Shown: positions 25,944-34,243, counted from the stretch's first letter. The stretch: 38,408 nt of DNA from Dehalococcoidia bacterium (GCA_029936155.1 JAPYUK010000007.1:11289-49696), one strand, 5' to 3'. Notes: a model not told the origin generated them from the sequence alone. A program made the numbers and translations.

Positions 25944-25972
25944 TTGACTAGAGGTCCAAGGCCTCTTACACG
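25944..25972 (+). promoter_or_regulatory. Candidate promoter with inverted repeat in the spacer, before the cupin gene
   Basis: TTGACT (25944-25949) is followed after exactly 17 nt by TACACG (25967-25972), a weak -10. The spacer itself is an inverted repeat, AGAGG-N7-CCTCT, which could be an operator. The ATG of the cupin gene is 17 nt downstream. Confidence 0.3.
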
Positions 25973-25989
25973 GAGCCCGAGTACCTATC

Positions 25990-26235
25990 ATGCCCTACAT
26001 CGACCCAATTGAGAGCTCACCCGACCATTACACGGTTCTTCTCGAAAATGAACACGTTCGCATGCCGGAGATGATCGTTCCACCGGGAGCGGGCGATGTC
26101 AGGCACTCGCTCTCTGAAAAGACTGTGTATTTCATCACCGGCGGAAAAACCAAGGTAACGACGGAAGACGCCTCTGTTGTCGAGATGGAACTACTCGACG
26201 GCGCAACAATGTGGCACGAAGCACGAACCCACTAG
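25990..26235 (+). CDS. Small cupin-domain protein, truncated by an in-frame amber codon
   Basis: As read, 81 residues of a cupin fold: YTVLLENEHVRMPEMIVPPG, then RHSLSEKTVYFITGGKTKV and LLDGATMWHEARTH. Related cupins continue with a final strand of the form THxVxNIGxTDxRVF. Here that strand follows directly in the same frame after TAG at 26233-26235. So the gene carries a single amber codon near its end and has lost its last beta-strand unless the codon is read through. The His cluster usual in metal-binding cupins (HxH) is reduced to RHS. Role unknown. Confidence 0.7.
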   Translation: MPYIDPIESSPDHYTVLLENEHVRMPEMIVPPGAGDVRHSLSEKTVYFITGGKTKVTTEDASVVEMELLDGATMWHEARTH

Positions 26236-26286
26236 GTGACGAACATCGGCTACACCGATATCCGAGTGTTTTATCGTCGAGATTAA
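26236..26286 (+). pseudogene. In-frame continuation of the cupin gene beyond the amber codon
   Basis: Sixteen codons in the same frame, VTNIGYTDIRVFYRRD, end at TAA (26284-26286). They match the final strand of this cupin family (typically VxNIGDTDIRVF). With the TAG read as an amino acid the protein would have 98 residues, a normal length. Confidence 0.65.
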
Positions 26287-26401
26287 GAAGTAGTTTTTTC
26301 GCGATTCATTCCAAAACGCCCGAATTCAATTCGTATTCGGATCGCACTTGCGTGCTCGCGAATAAATTAACGCTCGCTGGAAATGATCCGCGCGCACGAA
26401 C

Positions 26402-26449
26402 ACTGATGCGTTCGCACCTAAATCCCTCCTGATTCGCACCTGCATCAGT
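26402..26449. repeat. Inverted and direct repeat cluster upstream of suf
   Basis: ACTGATGC (26402-26409) and its complement GCATCAGT (26442-26449) flank two copies of TTCGCACCT (26411-26419 and 26433-26441). The arrangement is compact but its meaning is unclear; it could be an operator or a terminator stem. Confidence 0.35.
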
Positions 26450-26503
26450 ATTGCTTCGCAGTTACGAAATTCGTTGACGTTGATCTAGGTGGGTTTTAAA
26501 CTA

Positions 26504-26528
26504 ATACTTGACTGAATGAGTCAGGAAT
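26504..26528 (+). promoter_or_regulatory. IscR type 1-like operator upstream of sufB
   Basis: This 25-nt site fits the E. coli IscR type 1 consensus ATASYYGACTRWWWYAGTCRRSTAT, as I recall it, at 23 of 25 positions: ATACTTGACT, then GAATG, then AGTCAGG and AAT. The core GACT-N5-AGTC is perfect. It contains TTGACT, a possible -35, so binding would block transcription. It lies 82 nt before the likely sufB start. No Rrf2-family regulator is encoded in the window. Confidence 0.65.
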
Positions 26529-26536
26529 AGGAAATC

Positions 26537-26559
26537 CGGGTATTTGAGTTCAAAACCCG
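26537..26559 (+). repeat. Inverted repeat in the suf leader
   Basis: CGGGT-A-TTTGA (26537-26547) pairs with TCAAAACCCG (26550-26559), a ten-base-pair stem with one bulged A and a two-base loop. It sits just downstream of the IscR-like site and 51 nt before the sufB start, so it may be a second protein-binding site or a leader hairpin. Confidence 0.4.
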
Positions 26560-26609
26560 AGTGATTTCAGCCTTCGCCTATCTCGATTTTCTTGGACGGA
26601 GAAACATTA

Positions 26610-28073
26610 TTGACTAACCAGAACACGATCTCACGCGAGTCCGACCTTTCGGGCGGCGAGTACAAGTGGGGATTTGTTACTGATGTCGAGACCGATCTCG
26701 CGCCAAAAGGCCTGAGCGAAGACATCGTTCGTCTGATTTCGGCGAAGAAGGAAGAGCCCGGGTGGCTCCTCGAATGGCGACTCAGGGCCTATAGGCACTG
26801 GGTGAAGTTGAACGAGTCTGAAGGCGAGCCCGATTGGGCGATGATCGACTACCCCGGTATCGACTACCAGGACATCTACTACTACGCCGCTCCCAAGGGT
26901 ACGAACGAAGCGCCCAAGAGCCTCGACGATGTCGACCCCGAAATGCTCGCAACCTTCGAAAAACTCGGCATTCCGCTGCAAGAGCGAGCCGCACTTGCTG
27001 GCGTTGCCGTCGACGCCGTGTTCGACTCAGTATCCGTCGCAACCACGATGGAAAAGCAGCTAGGTGAACTCGGAATCATCTTCTGTTCGTTTGGTAACGC
27101 AGTCAAAAACCATCCCGAACTTGTGAAGAAGTATTTGGGCTCGGTCGTTCCATACACCGACAATTTCTTCGCCACCCTGAACGCCGCCGTGTTTACAGAC
27201 GGCTCGTTCGTCTACATTCCGCCCGGCGTGAAATGCCCGATCGAGCTGATGACCTACTTCCGCATAAACACGGAAGGCTCGGGTCAGTTCGAACGCACGC
27301 TGATCATCGCTGATGAAGGGGCGTATGTGTCCTACTTAGAAGGCTGCACAGCACCCTTCCGTAAGACAAGCCAACTCCACGCCGCGACTGTAGAACTGGT
27401 CGCGCTGGACAATTCCGAGATCAAGTATTCGACTATACAGAACTGGTTCCCCGGCACTCCCGATGGTGAGGGCGGCGTATACAACTTCGTCACCAAGCGA
27501 GGGCGAGCCGACACGGACGCTAAGATTTCGTGGACGCAGGTCGAGACTGGATCTGCGATCACGTGGAAATACCCGAGCGTGATCCTCAAAGGTGACAACT
27601 CGGTTGGCGAATTCTTCTCGGTGGCGCTTGCCAATAATCATCAGCAGGCCGACACCGGTACCAAGATGATCCACATCGGCAAGAACACCAAGTCGACCAT
27701 CGTGTCGAAAGGTATTTCTGCAGGTAAGGGCAACAACACGTATCGAGGCCAAGTGCAGATCATGCCCGGTGCCGAGAACGCCGTGAACCACACGCAGTGT
27801 GACTCGCTGCTCGTGGGCGATGAGTGTGGTGCTCACACGGTTCCATACATTGAGGTTCGAAACCCCACGGCTCGATTGGAGCACGAGGCTTCGACTTCGA
27901 AGGTGAGCGACGATCAGCTGTTCTACCTTATGGCACGGGGACTATCCGAAGAGGAAGCGCACCACATGATCATCACCGGATGGAGCCGTGAGGTATTCAA
28001 GGAGTTACCGTTTGAGTTCGCCCTCGAAGCCGCGCAGCTGCTCAAAGTCTCACTCGAAGGCGCCGTCGGATGA
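26610..28073 (+). CDS. sufB: Fe-S cluster assembly scaffold SufB
   Basis: Scaffold subunit of the SufBCD complex, about 487 residues. Conserved parts are [60 protein letters not shown], and in the C-terminus [20 protein letters not shown], containing the Cys that takes part in cluster formation. It partners SufC (ATPase) and SufD, both encoded next. Start: TTG at 26610 is preferred because GGAG (26598-26601) lies 8 nt upstream; a TTG at 26592 is possible. A probable IscR-type operator precedes the gene, so iron or Fe-S status is likely to control the whole five-gene unit. Confidence 0.95.
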   Translation: MTNQNTISRESDLSGGEYKWGFVTDVETDLAPKGLSEDIVRLISAKKEEPGWLLEWRLRAYRHWVKLNESEGEPDWAMIDYPGIDYQDIYYYAAPKGTNEAPKSLDDVDPEMLATFEKLGIPLQERAALAGVAVDAVFDSVSVATTMEKQLGELGIIFCSFGNAVKNHPELVKKYLGSVVPYTDNFFATLNAAVFTDGSFVYIPPGVKCPIELMTYFRINTEGSGQFERTLIIADEGAYVSYLEGCTAPFRKTSQLHAATVELVALDNSEIKYSTIQNWFPGTPDGEGGVYNFVTKRGRADTDAKISWTQVETGSAITWKYPSVILKGDNSVGEFFSVALANNHQQADTGTKMIHIGKNTKSTIVSKGISAGKGNNTYRGQVQIMPGAENAVNHTQCDSLLVGDECGAHTVPYIEVRNPTARLEHEASTSKVSDDQLFYLMARGLSEEEAHHMIITGWSREVFKELPFEFALEAAQLLKVSLEGAVG

Positions 28074-28137
28074 CGAGTCACGTTTTCTATTTATTCATTC
28101 CTAGTACGTTCACTAAACTCCGGTAACAAATTCAAAA

Positions 28138-28905
28138 ATGCTTGAGATAAAAAACCTGCACGCGTCCGTTGTGGACATTGACGATTCCGAGATTCTTCGC
28201 GGAATCGACCTCACCGTCAACAAGGGCGAAGTACACGCCATCATGGGACCTAACGGGTCCGGCAAAAGCACACTCGTCAACGTCCTGATGGGGCGCTTCG
28301 ACTACGAAGTGACAGCCGGCGACATACTCGTGAACAACGAGTCGATCCTCGCCCTTCGTCCCGACCAGCGCGCGCATCTAGGCATGTTTTTGGCATTCCA
28401 GTACCCCGCCGAGATTCCCGGTGTTCGACCGTGGCAGTTTCTGAAGGCCGCACTCGACTCGAAGGCTGAAGCCAACGGTGAAGAGAAGATGTCAGTTCGA
28501 ACCTTCTCGAAGCTGTTCGACGAAAAAGTCGAAGCGGTTGGCATTAATCCGAATTTAGTGAAGCGCTCTCTCAACGAAGGCTTCTCCGGTGGCGAGAAAA
28601 AGCGGAACGAAATGCTTCAGCTCGAAGTACTTAAACCTACCCTCGCAGTACTCGACGAGACCGACTCTGGCCTCGACGTCGACGCGCTTCGTATCGTCGC
28701 CGAAGGTGTGAACTCGATGCGTTCGCCGGAACGTTCGTTCATCGTAGTCACTCACTACCAGCGATTGCTGAACTACATCACACCTGATGTCGTTCACATA
28801 TTGGTCAACGGTAAAATCGTGAAGGCTGGCGGGGCTGAATTAGCTCTGGAAGTCGAGAAAAATGGCTACAAGAGTTACCTTGCCGCTGCCGGAGCCAACG
28901 CCTAA
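28138..28905 (+). CDS. sufC: Fe-S assembly ATPase SufC
   Basis: A 255-residue cytoplasmic ABC-type ATPase that drives conformational change in SufBD. Walker A is GPNGSGKST (37-45), the SufC signature is FSGGEKKRNEML, and Walker B is LAVLDETDSGLDVDAL, all canonical. The gap to sufB is 64 nt without a recognisable hairpin; sufD follows after 2 nt. Start ATG at 28138. Secure assignment. Confidence 0.97.
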   Translation: MLEIKNLHASVVDIDDSEILRGIDLTVNKGEVHAIMGPNGSGKSTLVNVLMGRFDYEVTAGDILVNNESILALRPDQRAHLGMFLAFQYPAEIPGVRPWQFLKAALDSKAEANGEEKMSVRTFSKLFDEKVEAVGINPNLVKRSLNEGFSGGEKKRNEMLQLEVLKPTLAVLDETDSGLDVDALRIVAEGVNSMRSPERSFIVVTHYQRLLNYITPDVVHILVNGKIVKAGGAELALEVEKNGYKSYLAAAGANA

Positions 28906-28907
28906 AT

Positions 28908-30260
28908 ATGACACTCGGAACATCGCCAACTGCGGTCGAGAAATATTCAGCCGCATTCATTCAGCATTCAGCGCAGTCCGTCGACTCACCAGTATGGCTA
29001 GACACTCTCCGAAAGCGGGCATGGTCTACTTTCTCCGAATTCGGAATACCTGTAAAAAGACGTGGAAACGAGCTTTGGAAGTACACGAACCTTCGACCGC
29101 TGTCCGATAAGGATTTCGAACATGGCGTGACGGGTTCTGTAACTCACAATCAGATCAAAGCACTGGGGCCGTGGGACGACACTTGGGACACCGTTGTAGT
29201 TGTAGACGGAATTTTCAGTGCTGACCTGTCGAACCTGCACGGCATAACTGGCCTGAACGCCGGAAGCCTCGGTGAGGCGATCACGTCGGGAAGCGTGAAT
29301 GTCGAGCAGCAGCTTGCGAGTCTCGCAGGTCGAGAGGACTACACGTTCACTGCTCTAAACACCGCATTTCTGGATGACGGAGCTTACGTCGCGATCGCCG
29401 CCAACACTGAGTTGGCCGCTCCCGTTCATGTTGTATTCGTCACCTCGGATTCGTCGACTAGCAAGGCGATTTACCCGCGACTTCTTGTCGATGCCGGTGC
29501 GAACACTTCGTCAGTGATCATCGAAACTCACCTCAATCTTGCCGACTCTTCACAGCTATCCGTCCCAGTCGTCGAGGTGTTCGCTGCTGATGGCTCGACA
29601 GTCCAGCACTACCGCATCCAGATGGAAAACGAACGGTCGTTCCACCTCGGTACCACCCGTGTGAATCAATTTGCCGATGCAACGTTCACTTCGACGAGTT
29701 TTGCGGTTGGGGCACAGATCGCCCGAAACGATATTCACACATTGCTTGACGCCCCCGGCGCTAACTGCACTCTGCGCGGTCTCTACATGACAAACGGACA
29801 GCAACAGCAAGATCAAGAAATCTCTACGACACACGCAAAACCTCACTGCACATCCGATCAGTTCTACAAAGGAATCCTGTCGGGCAAGTCGCATGCGGTG
29901 TTCAGCGGCAAAGTAGTTGTCGAGCGCGACGCCCAGAAATCAGCCGCAACTCAGAAAGACCTCAACCTGCTGCTTTCGCGGGGAGCTGAGATTAATGCAA
30001 AGCCATCACTCGAAATCTACGCAGACGACGTAACAGCGGCCCATGGTGCGACCGCCGGACACGTCGACCGTGACACGCTTTTCTACCTACAGTCACGAGG
30101 GGTAGACGAGGAAGCTGCGAAAGCCATCCTTATTCGTGGGTTTGCAGAAGAGATACTCAACGATTTCAAGCCTGCGGCGTTGTACGAATTTGTCGAACGA
30201 GTAACCGATGAACGTATTCCCGTATTGCTTGCTGAGTCGGACTCGTTGGGTACGGCATGA
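28908..30260 (+). CDS. sufD: Fe-S cluster assembly protein SufD
   Basis: A 450-residue paralogue of SufB that forms the SufB-SufC-SufD complex and helps iron entry. The N-terminal part is weakly conserved but contains RGNELWKYTNLRPL. The C-terminal beta-helix has the family hallmarks SDQFYKGILSGKSHAVFSGK, KPSLEIYADDVTAAHGAT (with the functionally important His) and LFYLQSRGVDEEAAKAILIRG. It begins 2 nt after sufC, and its stop overlaps the sufS start, so all are translationally linked. Confidence 0.95.
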   Translation: MTLGTSPTAVEKYSAAFIQHSAQSVDSPVWLDTLRKRAWSTFSEFGIPVKRRGNELWKYTNLRPLSDKDFEHGVTGSVTHNQIKALGPWDDTWDTVVVVDGIFSADLSNLHGITGLNAGSLGEAITSGSVNVEQQLASLAGREDYTFTALNTAFLDDGAYVAIAANTELAAPVHVVFVTSDSSTSKAIYPRLLVDAGANTSSVIIETHLNLADSSQLSVPVVEVFAADGSTVQHYRIQMENERSFHLGTTRVNQFADATFTSTSFAVGAQIARNDIHTLLDAPGANCTLRGLYMTNGQQQQDQEISTTHAKPHCTSDQFYKGILSGKSHAVFSGKVVVERDAQKSAATQKDLNLLLSRGAEINAKPSLEIYADDVTAAHGATAGHVDRDTLFYLQSRGVDEEAAKAILIRGFAEEILNDFKPAALYEFVERVTDERIPVLLAESDSLGTA

Positions 30261-31489
30261 GCAATTTCGACATCGATGCCATACGTGCTGATTTCCCGAT
30301 TTTGTCGCGAAAGATAAACGGCCAGAATCTCGTCTACCTCGATAATGCTGCGACTTCTCAGAAGCCGAAACAGGTGATCGCGGCGTTGACTGACTATTAC
30401 GAGCAGACCAATGCCAATGTCCATCGGGGTGTGCACACTCTTTCGATTGAGTCCACAGACGACTACGAACTTGCCCGAACGAAAGTCGCAAAGTTCATCA
30501 ATGCGCCTCGCCCCGAGGAAGTTATCTGGACCCGGAACACCAGTGAATCGCTCAACCTCGTCTCTGCGACGTGGGCTGAAAAGAACGTCGGTGAAGGCGA
30601 CAACATCGTTATCACAGTGATGGAGCACCACTCGAATATTGTTCCGTGGCAGCAGTTAGCCGCTAAGAAAAACGCTGAGCTTCGGTATTTAGCGGCTGAC
30701 GAAGACGGGCTTCTAGATGTCTCTAATGTAGATTCGATAATCGACTCTCGGACGAAAATCGTTGCGGCCACTCATATGTCTAATGTACTCGGAACGATAA
30801 ACCCGATAGCGATGTTGGCCAACCAAGTGCATGCTGTTGGCGGTGTAATTCTGGTCGACGCCGCACAGAGCGTGCCGCACATGGCCGTCGACGTGCAGGA
30901 ACTCGATGCCGATTTCCTCTGCTTCTCAGCCCATAAGATGCTGGGGCCAACCGGTATCGGCGTCCTCTACGGCAAGTACGATCTGCTCGACGAAATGCCG
31001 CCCTACATGTTCGGGGGTGACATGATTCTGGAAGTCACATACGAGGACGCCAGTTGGAACGACCTTCCGTACAAATTCGAGGCTGGAACGCCGAATATCG
31101 CCGATGCAATCGCTACCGGAGCGGCAGTCGACTACTTGAGCGAACTCGGCATGGACAACGTCTGGCAGCATGAGCAAGAGCTTACTGCGTATGCAATGGA
31201 GCAGATCCTGTCACTGGACAATGTGAAGGTTTTGGGTCCGAAAAATCCATGTCTTCGTGGTGGTGTGATTTCTTTCATTCACGACACGATTCACCCGCAC
31301 GATCTGGGCACTGCGCTCGATCAGCAGGGCATCGCTATTCGCACAGGTCACCACTGTGCAATGCCGCTCGTGCGAAGTTTCGATGTTGTTGCCGCAGCGC
31401 GAGCAAGCTTCTACATCTACAACACGAAATCCGACGTCGACGCTCTGGTCAATGGGATTAACGAAACTGAAGGGTATTTCAGCCGATGA
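30257..31489 (+). CDS. sufS: Cysteine desulfurase SufS
   Basis: A 410-residue PLP-dependent enzyme of the group II (SufS/CsdA) class that takes sulfur from cysteine. It has YLDNAATSQKP near the N-terminus, ANVHRGVHTLS, the PLP-binding SAHKMLGPTG (Lys227), and the persulfide Cys367 in RTGHHCAMP, in the short loop typical of group II. It would pass sulfur to SufU, the next gene. The start overlaps the sufD stop by four bases (ATGA). Confidence 0.97.
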   Translation: MSNFDIDAIRADFPILSRKINGQNLVYLDNAATSQKPKQVIAALTDYYEQTNANVHRGVHTLSIESTDDYELARTKVAKFINAPRPEEVIWTRNTSESLNLVSATWAEKNVGEGDNIVITVMEHHSNIVPWQQLAAKKNAELRYLAADEDGLLDVSNVDSIIDSRTKIVAATHMSNVLGTINPIAMLANQVHAVGGVILVDAAQSVPHMAVDVQELDADFLCFSAHKMLGPTGIGVLYGKYDLLDEMPPYMFGGDMILEVTYEDASWNDLPYKFEAGTPNIADAIATGAAVDYLSELGMDNVWQHEQELTAYAMEQILSLDNVKVLGPKNPCLRGGVISFIHDTIHPHDLGTALDQQGIAIRTGHHCAMPLVRSFDVVAAARASFYIYNTKSDVDALVNGINETEGYFSR

Positions 31490-31947
31490 CGGGTGGCATG
31501 TCTGGTCTTGACGAAATGAATGATCTCTACGAAGCGATCATCCTTGATCATTACCGTAGCCCTCGAAACACGGCTGCTGTAGTAGACGCCGATATCGATC
31601 TCGAAGTGAACAATCCGTTCTGTGGAGATGAGTTTCACATCCAGCTAAAAGTCGAAGATGACTCTGTTTCAGAGGTCGGAATAACCGGTAGTGGCTGCGC
31701 AATTAGCCAGGCCTCTGCGTCACTGCTTGCGGAGTTGGTAAAGGGCAAATCGGCAGGTGACGTTCAAGCTGCGGTCGATGCCGTGAGACGTCTGTTGAAA
31801 GGCGAAGACGTAACCGAAGAAGAGCTAGACGTGCTTGGCGATATCGAAGCGCTCGAAGGCGTCCGCAAGTTCCCGGTTCGCATCAAATGTGCGCTTCTCA
31901 GCTGGGTCGGCCTCGACGACGCGCTAAGAGAGCACCTGGCGAAGTAG
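31486..31947 (+). CDS. sufU: Sulfur-transfer/scaffold protein SufU
   Basis: A 153-residue IscU-fold protein of the SufU type. Zinc/cluster ligands are seen as NPFCGDE (Cys46, Asp48), GSGCAIS (Cys71) and RIKCALLSW (Cys135). Between the second and third cysteine it has the insertion of about 20 residues (RRLLKGEDVTEEELD) that distinguishes SufU from IscU. SufU exchanges zinc for the SufS persulfide and hands sulfur to SufBCD. The ATG overlaps the sufS stop (ATGA); a second ATG at 31498 is possible. It ends the suf operon with a TAG codon. Confidence 0.95.
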   Translation: MTGGMSGLDEMNDLYEAIILDHYRSPRNTAAVVDADIDLEVNNPFCGDEFHIQLKVEDDSVSEVGITGSGCAISQASASLLAELVKGKSAGDVQAAVDAVRRLLKGEDVTEEELDVLGDIEALEGVRKFPVRIKCALLSWVGLDDALREHLAK

Positions 31948-31957
31948 CCTGTCCTTG

Positions 31958-32076
31958 TTTCCCGAGTGAAGTCATCGGAACCGAGGGATCTGGTGCGGGG
32001 ACGCGCGTGGCTCTGGGCTGTAATGTAGGGTGTGTCCAGCGAGGTCTCTCTGCATCGCTACGCTGCGATCGGGAAA
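31958..32076. repeat. Intergenic repeat, copy B, with terminal inverted repeats (MITE/REP-like)
   Basis: A block of about 119 nt between the convergent sufU and binding-protein genes. Its ends are perfect 8-nt inverted repeats, TTTCCCGA (31958-31965) and TCGGGAAA (32069-32076), with partial inverted similarity continuing inwards. Its left half resembles the block at 21059-21110, sharing GAGGGATCT and neighbouring motifs. This suggests a short non-coding repeat family; it may also act as a two-way terminator. Confidence 0.45.
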
Positions 32077-32088
32077 TGGGTGCTGCCT

Positions 32089-33954
32089 CTACCCCGCTCG
32101 GTCAGTCATCCAGACCCGCGTCAGAAAATCGGTGTCGCCTCGTGGTGTGACAGGCTTGAAGTCGTTCACGAATCCCCACCACATCCAATAAGTTTTTCGA
32201 GTTTGGACGATGAACCGGTGCGACCCGGCAAGAATCAACCGCTGAGCGTCGATGAGCATCTCGCGACGTTTCGTCGAGTCGTACTCACGAGCTTGAGACT
32301 CGATCAGCCGGTCTATCTCAGGATTTGAGTAGCCGGTGGTGTTCCACGGGCCATCGGAATGATGTACTGCGAACAGATACGCCGTGGTGCTCGAAACAGG
32401 TGGTGGTGCACCGACTGCAATATCGTAGTCGCCGCCAATCCAAACCTCATCGCCAAACGTGCGAGTCGAAACCCGTTCGACATCCGCACGAATGCCGACT
32501 GATGCCAGTCCTTCCGCCATAGCGTTCGCCTGATCGAGGTAAGCCTGCCCGAACTCGCCGACCTTGATTACGATGTTGTCGGTTGGTTTGAGAGCGGCAG
32601 AGGCGAGCAGAGCGTTCGCCTCGTCACGTGCTTCATTACCAGGACCGAATATGGACAAGTAGTTGCCCGGAGAAAGCAGCCAATCTGGATAAATAAGCGG
32701 CAACCCTAGACCAACCCCCGGTAGGGTGTTGTGCGGAGGCAGTAGCGCAGTGACCCCAGGTATGCCATCGAGCTTCCCCGCCGGCCATGTCAGCATCATC
32801 GCCTCACGCACCGCCTCTTTGTCCATCGGACTCCGTGCGGTGTTGATCATGATCTCGAGCCCCGCAGCCGGATTCTCAGCAACCGCCCACTCGATCTCTT
32901 CGAACCTTTCTCTCGCACTGTCGACAGATTCGAAACCACCCTGAGCCAGATCGATAACTCTCGCGCGCATGCCAGCTACACGCGTGGCTTCAGAGGGAAC
33001 AACCTGAATATCCATTCCGGCAAGGAAAGGGAAGCCCTCGTCGTAGTAGTCGGGGTTAGCGATCAGCCTTGTCGTAGTTGTCTGAACCTCGTTGGCGATC
33101 CACGGTCCGGTACCGACAGTAGGCCCATGCCGAAGATCGCCATTGACTTCCACCGCTTCGGGAGCAACGATTCGTGAGTGAGAGTCGGCCAGTTTTTCAA
33201 GCGTTTCTGAATCGGGAACCTTGAGCCGAATGACAACTTCGTGTTCCCCTATCGCGGTGAACTCGGAAATATTCGAGAGCAGCGCTGCATTTGGGTAGGT
33301 TGCGGTGTTCTGGCGATTGAGGCTGAATACAACATCCTGTGCGGTCAGTGCACGACCGTTGAGAGGAGGCAGGTTTTGCCACAGGATGTCATCGCGCAGT
33401 TTTACAGAAAAGGTCAGAGGCGCCGACTGCTCCCAGGACTCACAAAGATCGCATACGACCACAGAGTCGCCCCCGCTTGTGTCGAACTTGAAAAGTCGCG
33501 AGTATGCCAGTCCCGGACCCCAACTCAACAGTCCGGAAGAGACGGTCCGGTGCGGGTCTACGTGGGGAGATCCCTCGGGTACTGCAAACTTCAATATGCC
33601 TCCACGCTCGAGTGACTCTGGTGGGGCTAGTGAAGTTGGGACAGGGATCGCGGTTGGAGTAGCGAACGGTGTCGCAGTTGGTCCGGCGGTGGCAGTGGGC
33701 GTCGGGGCTGCGGTGGCCGCTGGCTCAGTAGTCGTCAATGTCGGGGTGGGGGTGTCATCGGTGCACTGCGCAAGGACAAGCGCCAACGTCAGCGTAAGCG
33801 CAATTAGCGGCGCTTTAGCTGGGATTTCACCGATCCGGGCTGTTGCCCTGCCCGATATAACGGACGCTCGAATATTGAGGTTCAGTTGAATTCTTGGTGG
33901 ATAGCACCACGTGCAAGGGGTAATGCCACGTGGAATACGCGACCAGCACAGCAT
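32089..33954 (-). CDS. ABC transporter substrate-binding lipoprotein, oligopeptide/dipeptide type (SBP_bac_5)
   Basis: A solute-binding protein of the family-5 (peptide/nickel) class. A hydrophobic segment ends in VLAQC, a lipobox, followed by a Thr/Pro/Ala-rich linker with repeated PT-type units. The binding domain begins with ERGGILKFAVPEGSPHVDPH and includes LRDDILWQNLPPLNGRALTAQDVVFSLNR split over two strands and PTVGTGPWIANE. It would be anchored outside the membrane. No permease or ATPase gene is adjacent. The start is unclear: 60 or more residues of non-conserved sequence precede the signal peptide and I found no ATG, GTG or TTG near it in frame. I use the ATG at 33954; a GTG at 34053 is further upstream. 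A frameshift or unusual start is possible. Confidence 0.85.
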   Translation of the reverse strand: MLCWSRIPRGITPCTWCYPPRIQLNLNIRASVISGRATARIGEIPAKAPLIALTLTLALVLAQCTDDTPTPTLTTTEPAATAAPTPTATAGPTATPFATPTAIPVPTSLAPPESLERGGILKFAVPEGSPHVDPHRTVSSGLLSWGPGLAYSRLFKFDTSGGDSVVVCDLCESWEQSAPLTFSVKLRDDILWQNLPPLNGRALTAQDVVFSLNRQNTATYPNAALLSNISEFTAIGEHEVVIRLKVPDSETLEKLADSHSRIVAPEAVEVNGDLRHGPTVGTGPWIANEVQTTTTRLIANPDYYDEGFPFLAGMDIQVVPSEATRVAGMRARVIDLAQGGFESVDSARERFEEIEWAVAENPAAGLEIMINTARSPMDKEAVREAMMLTWPAGKLDGIPGVTALLPPHNTLPGVGLGLPLIYPDWLLSPGNYLSIFGPGNEARDEANALLASAALKPTDNIVIKVGEFGQAYLDQANAMAEGLASVGIRADVERVSTRTFGDEVWIGGDYDIAVGAPPPVSSTTAYLFAVHHSDGPWNTTGYSNPEIDRLIESQAREYDSTKRREMLIDAQRLILAGSHRFIVQTRKTYWMWWGFVNDFKPVTPRGDTDFLTRVWMTDRAG

Positions 33955-33970
33955 AACCACCGCCCGGCTG

Positions 33971-33984
33971 AAGTGGCGCCACTT
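33971..33984. promoter_or_regulatory. Perfect 14-bp palindrome, candidate operator
   Basis: AAGTGGCGCCACTT is a perfect palindrome, directly followed by the AT-rich TATATATGTAAT. It lies between the leftward binding-protein gene and a rightward small ORF, where an operator for a dimeric repressor would be expected. Confidence 0.4.
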
Positions 33985-34039
33985 ATATATGTAATCAAAT
34001 AGACCTGTGTTATCCGCAACCTCATTAAGGGAGTTACGG

Positions 34040-34243
34040 ATGCGACTAAGCACGCATCGTAAATATTGTAGTTATCAGAAGTCACTGATAGCACTCCGAA
34101 GAATTGGTAATTCAGTGGAAGAGGTTTGGGATTTGCAACCGGGCTCTCGGCTGGCGACAAACATTGCAGTGAAGGAGGAGCGCAACGGCACCTTCACATT
34201 CGGTGCTGTAACCGAAGATGGCATGCTTTTGTTTTGGGAGTGA
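34040..34243 (+). CDS. Small hypothetical protein
   Basis: A possible gene of 67 residues. The ATG at 34040 has a strong ribosome-binding site, AAGGGAG (34027-34033), at 6 nt spacing, and an AT-rich promoter-like stretch lies upstream. The C-terminal half (NIAVKEERNGTFTFGAVTED) reads like a small beta-rich domain. No cysteine cluster or membrane segment is seen and I do not recognise the family. It lies opposite the uncertain 5' region of the binding-protein gene. It precedes the NMT1-like gene by 80 nt on the same strand. Confidence 0.4.
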   Translation: MRLSTHRKYCSYQKSLIALRRIGNSVEEVWDLQPGSRLATNIAVKEERNGTFTFGAVTEDGMLLFWE

